NCBI GenBank assembly: GCA_003139975.1
Contig: PLHN01000484.1
Span: 1-7,698 of the forward strand
Origin: Acidobacteriaceae bacterium
GTDB lineage: Bacteria; Acidobacteriota; Terriglobia; Terriglobales; Acidobacteriaceae
DNA: 7,698 bases
Reading direction: 5' to 3'
In this document: piece after piece, positions 1 through 5,435 of the stretch
How positions within the stretch are numbered: the stretch's first letter is position 1
Layout of the letters: each line of letters starts with the position of its first letter
The notes under the pieces: generated by a model
Told to the model about the DNA's origin: nothing
Databases searched by the model: none
What the model saw: the letters and a program-made list of their open reading frames with translations, nothing else
Program-made: the position numbers and the translations under genes

Positions 1-130
1 AAAACCCTGTTACGGCCTGACAGCGGCGACCCCAACCGACAGCGCGGTGTGCAAAGTCAAGTCTTGGCTATCACACCTCACGCGAGCGGGACAGCGTTCG
101 TGGAGGGGCGTAAGCGCCTGCTGCGCAGCG

Positions 131-161
131 CAAAAGAAATCGCCCGCCGAAGCGAGCGATT
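131..161 (-). terminator. Rho-independent terminator with UUCG tetraloop
   Basis: Read on the minus strand, a 10-bp stem (AATCGC, a T.G wobble, then CGC/GCG) closes on a TTCG tetraloop between 161 and 138. It is followed at once by TTTCTTTT. A C(UUCG)G loop is exceptionally stable, and the T-rich tail is on the minus-strand side only. The element lies about 35 bp past the stop codon of the S41 gene, so it most likely ends that transcript. Confidence 0.8.
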
Positions 162-194
162 CGTTGAAACCTTGAAACTAGAAGGCCCGTTTCT

Positions 195-1415
195 CTACCC
201 TTTCGAATCACGATTCTTCAGAACTTCCAATGCCTTATTCAGTTGATCGTCCTGCGGGTTTTTGGGTGGAGCGGCCTTTTCTTCGGGCGTGGGTGTCTGA
301 TCTTCATCGGGGAGAGCGCTGTCTTCGTCAGCGTCGGCAACCAGGACGTTCGGCGTAACGCCTGTATCCTGAATGGCCTTGCCGCTCGGCGAATAATACT
401 TCGCGATCGAGAGAATCAACGCCGAGTTATCGGGCATCTCGATGGTTTTCTGCACCGATCCATCTCCAAAAGTCTTCACTCCGACCACGTCGCCTCTGGC
501 ATTCTCTAAAATTGCGGCGGCCACGATTTCAGCCGGACCGGCCGTGCCACGATTGACCAGTACAACCACCGGAAGCTTGGTGATGTCTTTACCCGGTTCC
601 GCGTTGAAAGCATCGCGGGGGAACTTCTGCCCTTGCAGATAAGTGATTGTGCCGTGGTCGAGGAACAGGTTGGCCGTGGCAATTCCTTCCGCCTCGTCGC
701 CGCTGGCGCAGTTGCGCAAGTCGAGCACTAATTTCTTCGCGCCCTGCTTTTGCAAATCGCGGATCTTGTTGGCGATCTCCTGCGACTTGCCGGCCGGAAA
801 CGCGTCGACTTTGATGTATCCCACGTTGTCGGCGAGCATTTTGTCGGCCACGGGAGGAATCGTGACCATGTCGCGGGTGATCACAATCTTTTCCGGCTCC
901 GCGCGCCGTGGACGAACCACGGAAACGGTCACGGTCGAGCCCGCTTCGCCCAGCAAAACGCTGTGAATTTCGGCGAGCGACATATCGTGCGTGCTCTTAC
1001 CTTCGATCGACTCGAGGATGTCGGTGCTTTCAATGCCCGCTTTATCGGCCGGGCCTCCGGGAATTACCGCGACCACGTCCGCATATCCGAAGCGCTTCGA
1101 GACGGCCGCACCGATATCGGCTTTGCCCTCGGGCTTGATGGATTTGTAATGCTTGTACTCCTCGGCGGTCAGATAGCTGGAGTTGGCATCCAGCGCTTCA
1201 AGCAGCCCGTGCAGCGCACCTTCGGTGACCGTTGGAATATTCGGCTCTTCCACATATTCGCTGCGAATGCGGGAGAGCACTTCGCTGTAGACCGAAAGCT
1301 GGCGATACGCGCCCTCATTCGAGGAAGCGCGAACGTTAACGAAACTGCCGGCAATGGTGAACAACAGAATGGCCAGCGAACTGGTGAGAATGGTGACTTT
1401 CAACTTCGTCGACAT
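195..1415 (-). CDS. S41-family C-terminal processing protease homologue, catalytic dyad lost (predicted pseudoprotease)
   Basis: A 406-residue protein with the full architecture of S41A (CtpA/Prc-like) proteases. Residues 8-28 form a hydrophobic segment with a possible signal-peptidase site after VRA (30), so the protein should be exported or anchored facing the periplasm. Residues 38-90 resemble the CTP N-terminal helical region (EVLSRIRSEYVEE, LDANSSYL). A PDZ domain spans about 96-168, and the protease core about 185-350. Active S41 enzymes use a Ser in a SASASE-like motif and a Lys 25 residues later in TFGKG. Here the motifs read GTAGPAE (Gly293 at the Ser position) and TFGDG (Asp318 at the Lys position), exactly 25 apart. 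The usual RNNPGG reads RNCASG (234-239). I infer that the fold is kept without proteolysis, perhaps as a scaffold or peptide-binding PDZ protein. A charged Pro-rich linker (361-388) precedes a C-terminal helix. No clear Shine-Dalgarno sequence precedes the ATG. The family is certain; the loss of activity is a strong inference. Confidence 0.93.
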   Translation of the reverse strand: MSTKLKVTILTSSLAILLFTIAGSFVNVRASSNEGAYRQLSVYSEVLSRIRSEYVEEPNIPTVTEGALHGLLEALDANSSYLTAEEYKHYKSIKPEGKADIGAAVSKRFGYADVVAVIPGGPADKAGIESTDILESIEGKSTHDMSLAEIHSVLLGEAGSTVTVSVVRPRRAEPEKIVITRDMVTIPPVADKMLADNVGYIKVDAFPAGKSQEIANKIRDLQKQGAKKLVLDLRNCASGDEAEGIATANLFLDHGTITYLQGQKFPRDAFNAEPGKDITKLPVVVLVNRGTAGPAEIVAAAILENARGDVVGVKTFGDGSVQKTIEMPDNSALILSIAKYYSPSGKAIQDTGVTPNVLVADADEDSALPDEDQTPTPEEKAAPPKNPQDDQLNKALEVLKNRDSKG

Positions 1416-1495
1416 AATTTAATTTTCGCTACTTTCGGTCTGTACTTTGTCGTTTTCCGGCAATCAGACGGGCTGATTTCGAGGAGCTTTTTGCC

Positions 1496-1501
1496 ATTAT
1501 A
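1496..1501 (-). promoter_or_regulatory. Candidate -10 element for the S41 gene
   Basis: A perfect TATAAT on the minus strand lies about 80 bp upstream of the S41 start codon. No convincing -35 hexamer sits 16-18 bp upstream, so this is a candidate only. Confidence 0.35.
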
Positions 1502-1540
1502 AACGGTTTGATGCTGGAATCGAGGCCCAAGGTACAAGGG

Positions 1541-1562
1541 TAAAACTGGGGTAACCACCCCA
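1541..1562 (-). terminator. Possible terminator hairpin downstream of the ankyrin gene
   Basis: On the minus strand a 6-bp perfect stem, TGGGGT/ACCCCA with loop GGTT, is followed by GTTTTA. It lies about 160 bp beyond the ankyrin stop codon and before the possible S41 promoter, so it could separate the two transcripts. The short stem and weak T-tract make this tentative. Confidence 0.35.
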
Positions 1563-1570
1563 ATCCTGGC

Positions 1571-1722
1571 GGGTTTCAAGGTTTCAGAGTTTTCAAGGTC
1601 TCAAGGGTGCTCAGTCTCAAATTCCGATGGAGCATTGCGGTGTTGACGGCAAGATTTTGAAGCCGGACCGTTAGACGACGGGGCTGCCCTTGAGACCTTG
1701 AAACTCTGAAACCTTGAAACCC
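1571..1722. repeat. Inverted repeat of 36-37 bp arms built from TTTCAAGG-like words
   Basis: The left arm (1571-1607) and the reverse complement of the right arm (1687-1722) are identical except for one extra T in the left arm. They flank a spacer of 79 bases. Each arm is a degenerate tandem of about 8-bp words (TTTCAAGG, TTTCAGAG, TTTTCAAGG, TCTCAAGG). The right arm ends one base from the ankyrin stop codon, so an ankyrin read-through transcript would form a very long hairpin. A two-word relative (TTGAAACCTTGAAAC) lies at 164-178, between the S41 gene and its terminator. Confidence 0.85.
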
Positions 1723-1723
1723 C

Positions 1724-2404
1724 TTATTGTTCCAGCCGGACTGCGATCTCCTGATGCCCTTTCTCGCGGGCGACCATCGCTGGGGTCTTACCTTCGTCGT
1801 TAGCTAGCTTGGGATCGGCGTGGTGCTTGAGCAAGAGTTCGACCATGGCGCGGTCTCCGTTTTGCGCGGCGGCATGGATGGGCACCCAGCCTCCCTGCTG
1901 ACGGGCATTGACCGGCGCGCCGTGATCGAGGAGAAGCCGGGCAGCTTCCAGGTTGCGGGCCGAAGCGGCCGAGTGCAGAGGCATGACGGCCATCGGATTG
2001 GCCGCCACGGCATCCACCGCTGCGCCGTTCTCGAGCAGCAGGCGCGCGGATTCGGGCTGGCCGAAGAAGCACGCGAAGTGCAAGGCCGTGAAGCCGTCGG
2101 CCGAGCGGGAGTTGATTGTGGCGGAATCGCGCGCCATCTCGCGGAGGTGGTCAAGCCGCCCGAGAGACGTTGTTTCGAAGATATCGAGCGTCTTCTTTTG
2201 GCTGGCGATGAGCTCGGCCAGGTCGCGGCGGCCACGATAGAGCGAGTGCATGAGCAGGCTCACCCCGTTTGCGTCGCGCGCCTGGGCGCATGCGGGGTCA
2301 GCTTCAAGCAGGTGGCGCACGCCGTCAAAGTCATTCTTGCCGAGAAGGTCGACACAGCGCTGGGTATTGGTCATATTGGCCGGCTCCATTAGATTTTCAT
2401 CCAT
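1724..2404 (-). CDS. Ankyrin-repeat protein, divergent from a MarR-family gene
   Basis: A 226-residue, soluble-looking protein with no signal peptide or membrane segment. A divergent first repeat covers about 46-78. A linker (79-102) separates it from three clear ankyrin repeats: 103-135 (DGFTALHFA...ARLLLENGA), 137-169 (MPLHSAA...ARLLLDHGA) and 171-203 (WVPIHAAA...VELLLKHHAD). A C-terminal cap half-repeat starts with EGKTPAMVA (204-212). Ankyrin repeats bind other proteins; partner and function are unknown. The start is uncertain. Met1 (2404) has only a partial AGGG upstream, while Met11 (ATG at 2374) is preceded by GGAG nine bases away, so the true product may be 216 residues. A consensus promoter and an operator-like palindrome lie immediately upstream, so expression is probably controlled by the neighbouring MarR protein. 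Confidence 0.9.
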   Translation of the reverse strand: MDENLMEPANMTNTQRCVDLLGKNDFDGVRHLLEADPACAQARDANGVSLLMHSLYRGRRDLAELIASQKKTLDIFETTSLGRLDHLREMARDSATINSRSADGFTALHFACFFGQPESARLLLENGAAVDAVAANPMAVMPLHSAASARNLEAARLLLDHGAPVNARQQGGWVPIHAAAQNGDRAMVELLLKHHADPKLANDEGKTPAMVAREKGHQEIAVRLEQ

Positions 2405-2406
2405 TA

Positions 2407-2421
2407 GTTAGCCCTGCTAAC
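2407..2421. promoter_or_regulatory. Operator-like palindrome 1 (probable MarR site over the ankyrin transcription start)
   Basis: A perfect 6-bp inverted repeat with a 3-bp spacer, GTTAGCCCTGCTAAC. It sits directly downstream of the ankyrin -10 box and covers the expected transcription start near 2417. A bound protein there would block initiation. It shares the core TTAGCnnnGCTAA with the second site at 2459-2473. Confidence 0.75.
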
Positions 2422-2423
2422 GA

Positions 2424-2451
2424 ATTATAGATACTCCGATTTTGCTGTCAA
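2424..2451 (-). promoter_or_regulatory. Consensus sigma70 promoter for the ankyrin gene
   Basis: On the minus strand TTGACA (2451-2446) and TATAAT (2429-2424) are both perfect consensus hexamers separated by 16 bp, close to the optimal 17. The predicted start near 2417 gives a leader of about 12 bases to Met1 or about 42 bases to Met11. Such a strong promoter with operators on both sides fits a gene that is tightly repressed until induced. Confidence 0.8.
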
Positions 2452-2458
2452 GAAAAAT

Positions 2459-2473
2459 GTTAGCTGTGCTAAG
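2459..2473. promoter_or_regulatory. Operator-like palindrome 2 (probable MarR site before the regulator gene)
   Basis: GTTAGCTGTGCTAAG has 5-bp perfect arms with a 3-bp spacer and the same TTAGCnnnGCTAA core as site 1. Its centre is 52 bp from that of site 1, about five helical turns, so the two sites would face the same side of the DNA. It ends 8 bp before the regulator's GTG start and lies just upstream of the ankyrin -35 box, which suggests autoregulation as well as control of the ankyrin gene. Confidence 0.7.
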
Positions 2474-2481
2474 CTTTTTCC

Positions 2482-2922
2482 GTGGCCCGCCCTCCGGGAC
2501 CAAATCGAGTGGAGATTGCCGGCCGCCTGCACTCGGCGGCGATCCATCTGCTGCGCCGCGCCGCCAAGCCGGACACGCTTTCGGGGCAAGGGCCGGCACG
2601 GCTATCGGCTCTTTCGGTGCTGGTATTTGCAGGCCCCAGAACGCTGGGCGAACTGGCGGCCGCCGAGCGCGTGAAGCCTCCTACGATGAGCCGGATCGTT
2701 GCGGGCCTGAAACGGTCGGGGCTGGCCCGGATTCAGAGGGATGGGAAGGACGCCCGGCGAATTCGCATCAGCGTGACGGCGAAGGGCGAGCGGCTCCTGC
2801 AGGAAGCGCGGCGGCGGCGAATCCGCGCTTTGGCGGACACTTTGACAGGACTGAACGCGGCCGCCCTCGACGTTTTGGATCAAGCGGCGACCATCATCGA
2901 AAGTACTTTGCGACGCGGATAG
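2482..2922 (+). CDS. MarR-family winged-helix transcriptional regulator
   Basis: A 146-residue protein of usual MarR length. N-terminal and C-terminal helices (about 10-30 and 105-145) would form the dimer interface. The winged helix-turn-helix covers about 40-104: a first HTH helix (TLGELAAAE, 54-62), a recognition helix (PPTMSRIVAGLKRSG, 66-80), and a wing with the typical basic hairpin (RDGKDARRIRISVT, 86-99), followed by KGERLLQEA. MarR dimers bind short palindromes and usually repress a divergent gene and themselves until a ligand or oxidant releases them. The two palindromes upstream fit this. The GTG start at 2482 has no Shine-Dalgarno sequence; a second in-frame GTG at 2509 is an alternative. 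The ligand cannot be predicted. Confidence 0.88.
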   Translation: MARPPGPNRVEIAGRLHSAAIHLLRRAAKPDTLSGQGPARLSALSVLVFAGPRTLGELAAAERVKPPTMSRIVAGLKRSGLARIQRDGKDARRIRISVTAKGERLLQEARRRRIRALADTLTGLNAAALDVLDQAATIIESTLRRG

Positions 2923-3013
2923 TAGGCCTTCCGCTCGACGCTCCGGCTGCCCTTTCCTCTTCTGTGCCTTCGGTTCGTTCTCAGCTTGCGCACCGACTGG
3001 CCGGCGCTGCAAC

Positions 3014-3038
3014 GCGGACGGGGGCGCCCGCGCCACAC
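3014..3038. repeat. Palindromic GACGGGG-type element between marR-like gene and ispE
   Basis: GGACGGGGGCGCCCG folds as CGGG/CCCG around a GGCG loop, with an outer GCG/CGC helix (3014-3016 with 3031-3033), and is followed by CGCCACACA. The pattern GGACGGGG, then complementary C-run, then C(C/T)ACAC matches the palindrome inside ispE (3472-3498) and the pair after rpsF (7437-7487). It is placed here as a divergent copy of that repeat. Confidence 0.5.
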
Positions 3039-3064
3039 ATCCTATCGCTTACAATCTTCCTTCC

Positions 3065-4120
3065 ATGGCCATCGCGGTTCGTTCGTTTGCGAAGATAAAT
3101 CTCGGGTTGTATATCGGCCGGCGGCGCGCGGATGGGTTTCACGATCTGCGCACGGTGTATCAGACGATTGCGCTGCACGATGGGATTCGGGTCAGCGTCG
3201 ATCAGAGCAAGCAGGCGCGCGGCCGGGGGATTGAGATCGAATGCAAATGCGACCACCCGCGGGTTCCGCTGGATTCCTCGAATACCTGCTACCGCATGGC
3301 TGCGCTTGTGATGGAAGCGCTTGACGCCGCCGGCACGGTCACCATCGAGATTGAGAAGAAGCTGCCGGTGCAGGGTGGTCTGGGAGCGGCATCGTCGAAT
3401 GCTGTGGCTACCATGCTGGCGCTGGAGAAAGCTCTGGGAGTGCGTATAGCTCCGGGTCGGCAGCGCGAGCCGAGACGGGGCAAGCCCCGTCTCTACACGC
3501 AAGCGGAGCGGTTGCGGATTGCGGCTCAGGTTGGGTCGGATCTGCCGTTGTTTTTGGTGGGCGGGACGGTGCTGGGTGTCGGGCGCGGTGAGGAAGTGTA
3601 TCCGCTGGCGGATTTGGCGGCGATGGCGATGGTGGTGGTAACGCCAGAGGTAGGGGTGTCGACGCCTCGGGCGTTTGCGGAGTGGGATGAGTTGAAGGGC
3701 GAGGGCGCCCATCGCTCCAGCGGGAATGATGAATTGACGCAATCCCTTGGCTCCGATAGACTGTTTGCGGTTGGCTGCGCGTTGTCGGCGTGGCTGCGTG
3801 GAAACTCTCACGACGGTGCTCCCGCAAAAGGCGGGGGCCGGGCCGGAACCCTATCCGACCTTGTCCGAGCCGGGATTGAAAACGATTTCGAAAGAGTCGT
3901 ATTTTCGCAATTTCCCGAACTACGAGACATAAAACGTGCGCTGGAGCGCGCGGGGTCGAGATATGCGTCGCTCTCCGGGTCCGGGTCGACCTTGTATGGG
4001 CTGTTCGGGTCGGCAGCGGCAGCCGCCACGGCGGCCGGGCGCTTGCAGAGGCAGGGTTTGAATGCGGTGGCGACGCGGATGTTGACGCGGCGGGAGTATT
4101 GGAAGAGGTCGCTGGTCTAG
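3065..4120 (+). CDS. ispE: 4-diphosphocytidyl-2-C-methyl-D-erythritol kinase
   Basis: A GHMP-family kinase that phosphorylates CDP-ME at the 2-hydroxyl with ATP in the MEP pathway for isoprenoids, in the cytoplasm. Visible motifs are the N-terminal FAKINLGLYI with Lys10 and DGFHDL (24-29), the glycine-rich ATP loop PVQGGLGAASSNA (101-113), GSDLPLFL with the catalytic Asp159 (E. coli Asp141), the ENDFE...FPEL segment (272-285), and the C-terminal LSGSGSTLYGLF (303-314). At 351 residues it is longer than the E. coli enzyme (283). From the ATP-loop SSNA to the catalytic Asp there are 16 extra residues relative to E. coli, and that stretch coincides with a perfect palindrome (3472-3493). A second long loop at about 209-262 also carries a hairpin-forming sequence. 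Both stay in frame and all catalytic motifs are intact, so the enzyme is probably active. The ATG lacks a Shine-Dalgarno sequence; a TACAAT at 3050-3055 could be a -10 box giving a near-leaderless mRNA. Confidence 0.95.
   Translation: MAIAVRSFAKINLGLYIGRRRADGFHDLRTVYQTIALHDGIRVSVDQSKQARGRGIEIECKCDHPRVPLDSSNTCYRMAALVMEALDAAGTVTIEIEKKLPVQGGLGAASSNAVATMLALEKALGVRIAPGRQREPRRGKPRLYTQAERLRIAAQVGSDLPLFLVGGTVLGVGRGEEVYPLADLAAMAMVVVTPEVGVSTPRAFAEWDELKGEGAHRSSGNDELTQSLGSDRLFAVGCALSAWLRGNSHDGAPAKGGGRAGTLSDLVRAGIENDFERVVFSQFPELRDIKRALERAGSRYASLSGSGSTLYGLFGSAAAAATAAGRLQRQGLNAVATRMLTRREYWKRSLV
3472..3493. repeat. 22-bp palindrome inside ispE
   Basis: Perfect 10-bp arms (GAGACGGGGC / GCCCCGTCTC) separated by AA, followed by TACACG. 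It encodes part of the residues PGRQREPRRGKPRLYT (130-145), the stretch extra to E. coli IspE. The 17 bases AGCCCCGTCTCTACACG match those ending the post-rpsF repeat (AGCCCCGCCTCCACACA) at 14 positions. I interpret it as a repeat element inserted in frame into a coding region. Confidence 0.8.
3818..3838. repeat. Hairpin inside the second extra loop of ispE
   Basis: GCTCCCGC / GCGGGGGC forms an 8-bp stem with one T.G wobble around the loop AAAAG. It encodes residues near GAPAKGGGRAG (251-261), a low-complexity stretch just before the conserved ENDFE region. It could be a second small element inserted in frame, or simply GC-rich loop sequence. Confidence 0.5.
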
Positions 4121-4140
4121 TTGTTGGTCGTTGGCTGTCG
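4121..4140 (+). repeat. GTTGGTCGTTGGC word repeat after ispE
   Basis: GTTGGTCGTTGGC at 4123-4135, starting 2 bp after the ispE stop codon, is an exact 13-base match to 6891-6903 in the inverted repeat upstream of rpsF. Only one arm is present here. This links two separate gene gaps by a shared repeat word. Confidence 0.6.
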
Positions 4141-4149
4141 GTTCTGGGG

Positions 4150-4155
4150 TATGAT
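4150..4155 (+). promoter_or_regulatory. Candidate -10 element for tRNA-Gln
   Basis: TATGAT lies 24 bp upstream of the mature tRNA 5' end. A matching -35 at the correct spacing is not evident. The tRNA may instead be processed from a longer ispE transcript. Confidence 0.25.
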
Positions 4156-4179
4156 TTTAGTAGACCAGCCACTGATTTT

Positions 4180-4253
4180 TGGGCCGTCGACTAATGGTAG
4201 GTCAAGTGCCTTTGGAGCACTTTGTCTAGGTTCGAATCCTAGCGGCCCAGCCA
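4180..4253 (+). tRNA. tRNA-Gln (anticodon TTG), CCA encoded
   Basis: A complete cloverleaf can be drawn. The acceptor stem is TGGGCCG (4180-4186) with CGGCCCA (4243-4249), including the U1-A72 pair typical of bacterial tRNA-Gln. The D stem is GAC/GTC. The anticodon stem is AGTGC/GCACT around loop CTTTGGA with anticodon TTG at 4212-4214, reading CAA. The T stem is CTAGG/CCTAG around TTCGAAT. The discriminator is G73 (4250), as expected for Gln, and CCA (4251-4253) is encoded in the DNA. It lies 59 bp after ispE and 109 bp before prs on the same strand. Confidence 0.97.
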
Positions 4254-4260
4254 AAATTAC

Positions 4261-4357
4261 AGGTCTCAGTTGTCAGGTGTTCGGTCTCAGCAAAACCTGA
4301 TGGAGCCCTCTGAGACTTAAGCGAAACCTGAGACCTTACACCTAGAACCTGGGACCT
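4261..4357. repeat. Imperfect inverted repeat of GGTCTCAG-type words between tRNA-Gln and prs
   Basis: The left arm (4261-4290) and the reverse complement of the right arm (4328-4357) agree at most positions: AGGTC(T/C)CAG, then TT, then AGGTGT, then GGTCTCAG. The 37-base middle also contains CTGAGAC. The right arm ends 5 bp before the prs ATG and therefore forms the prs 5' leader, replacing an obvious Shine-Dalgarno sequence. The word GGTCTCA also occurs in the 1571-1722 repeat. Confidence 0.7.
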
Positions 4358-4362
4358 GAATC

Positions 4363-5406
4363 ATGGCCACTGCGACTACGACCGCGGACAGAACGGAAAA
4401 AAAGCCGATGGCGGACGAGAAGCCTGCAAGCAAGCCCCAACGCGCGCGGAGCGATGACAAGTTCAAGATTTTCAGCGGGACCGCGAATGCACCGCTGGCC
4501 GATGAAGTCTGCCAGTTTCTGGGCATGCAGCGCGGGCTGGCGCAGGTGACGCGCTTTGCCGATGGCGAGTGCTATGTGCAGATCCAGGAGAATGTGCGCG
4601 GTTGCGACGTGTTCGCTATGCAGCCCACGTGCCGTCCCGTGGACATGCACCTGATGGAATTGCTGCTCATGATTGACGCGTTGAAGCGCGCATCGGCGCG
4701 GCGCATTACGGCCGTGATTCCTTACTTTGGCTATGCGCGGCAGGACCGGAAGGATAAGCCGCGGAGTCCGATTTCATCCAAGCTGGTCGCCGATTTACTG
4801 ACCACGGCAGGCGCGCATCGGGCGCTGATTGTGGATTTGCATACGCCGCAATTGCAAGGTTTTTTCAATATTCCGGTGGACCATCTATTCGCGTCGCCGG
4901 TGTTGGTGGACCACTTCAAAAAGCTGAGCCTGCCGAACCTGACCGTGGTTTCGCCCGACGCGGGCGGCGTGGAGCGGGCGCGCTTTTTTGCGAAGAAGGT
5001 GGATGCCGCGCTGGCCATCGTCGATAAACGGCGGGTGGACATGAACGTGGCGGAAATCATGCACGTGATCGGCGACGTGCACGGGCGAACTTGTCTGATC
5101 ATCGACGACTTGATCGATACGGCGGGCACACTGGTGAAAACGGCCGCCGCGCTGCTGGAGAACGGGGCAACCACCGTCTATGCGTGCGCTTCGCACGCCG
5201 TGCTTTCGGGGGCTGCGGTGCAGAACATTGCGAGTTCCGTCATTAAGGAAGTGGTGGTCACGAACACAATTCCGCTCAACCCCGAGGCCGATGCGGCGCG
5301 CACCGGAAAAGGCGGCAAGATTACTGTGCTTTCGATCGCGGGCCTGATTGGGCGAGCGATCCAGGCGAATCACGAAGAGACTTCAGTCAGCAAGTTATTT
5401 ATCTGA
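4363..5406 (+). CDS. prs: Ribose-phosphate pyrophosphokinase (PRPP synthetase)
   Basis: Makes PRPP from ribose 5-phosphate and ATP, feeding purine, pyrimidine, NAD, histidine and tryptophan synthesis in the cytoplasm. The class I core starts at KIFSGTAN (35-42). It carries RFADGE (64-69), the ATP-binding flexible loop YARQDRKDKPR (124-134), the metal and catalytic DLH with His160, SPDAGGVERA (197-206), the DKRR catalytic Lys (222), the PRPP-binding loop DDLIDTAGT (248-256), and the C-terminal SVSKLF. The order and spacing match active bacterial enzymes. The 347-residue length comes from an extra N-terminal tail of about 33 polar residues (Thr/Lys/Pro/Ala-rich). Neither Met1 nor Met16 (ATG at 4408) has a good ribosome-binding site, so the shorter 332-residue form is possible. 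It is followed 29 bp later by rplY and probably shares its transcript; a prs-rplY-pth neighbourhood is common in bacteria. Confidence 0.97.
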   Translation: MATATTTADRTEKKPMADEKPASKPQRARSDDKFKIFSGTANAPLADEVCQFLGMQRGLAQVTRFADGECYVQIQENVRGCDVFAMQPTCRPVDMHLMELLLMIDALKRASARRITAVIPYFGYARQDRKDKPRSPISSKLVADLLTTAGAHRALIVDLHTPQLQGFFNIPVDHLFASPVLVDHFKKLSLPNLTVVSPDAGGVERARFFAKKVDAALAIVDKRRVDMNVAEIMHVIGDVHGRTCLIIDDLIDTAGTLVKTAAALLENGATTVYACASHAVLSGAAVQNIASSVIKEVVVTNTIPLNPEADAARTGKGGKITVLSIAGLIGRAIQANHEETSVSKLFI

Positions 5407-5435
5407 CTTTGCAAAATTAAGATAGGAACCGAATT

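Larger units (their letters stand above)
1416..1723. other. 308-bp intergenic region without a gene
   Basis: No supported coding sequence lies between the S41 gene and the ankyrin gene, both on the minus strand. The gap holds, from right to left, a long inverted repeat (1571-1722), a GGGGT/ACCCC hairpin (1547-1562) and a TATAAT hexamer (1496-1501) that could be the S41 promoter. The spacer inside the inverted repeat contains 18 bases resembling the 5' end of a bacterial tRNA-Glu (1667-1684, minus strand), but no complete cloverleaf follows. Confidence 0.7.

Noticed and set aside
49..246. A 65-codon plus-strand open frame with a GTG start at the left edge
   Set aside because: It runs through the S41 terminator and into the antisense of the S41 3' end, with no ribosome-binding site or conserved motif.
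750..1502. A 250-codon open frame on the plus strand opposite the S41 gene
   Set aside because: The composition reflects the antisense of a GC-rich gene. The conserved PDZ and S41 motifs on the other strand account for the sequence.
1571..1722. CRISPR array or MITE
   Set aside because: There are only two arms in inverted, not direct, orientation with no regular spacers. No target-site duplication or typical terminal repeat of a transposon family could be identified.
2442..3098. A 218-codon plus-strand frame overlapping the MarR gene
   Set aside because: It is out of frame with the clear winged-helix protein and reads as Gly/Arg/Ala-rich low complexity.
2981..4172. Two long minus-strand open frames (276 and 254 codons) opposite ispE
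   Set aside because: They are Arg/Pro/His-rich antisense frames of a GC-rich gene with no recognisable domain.
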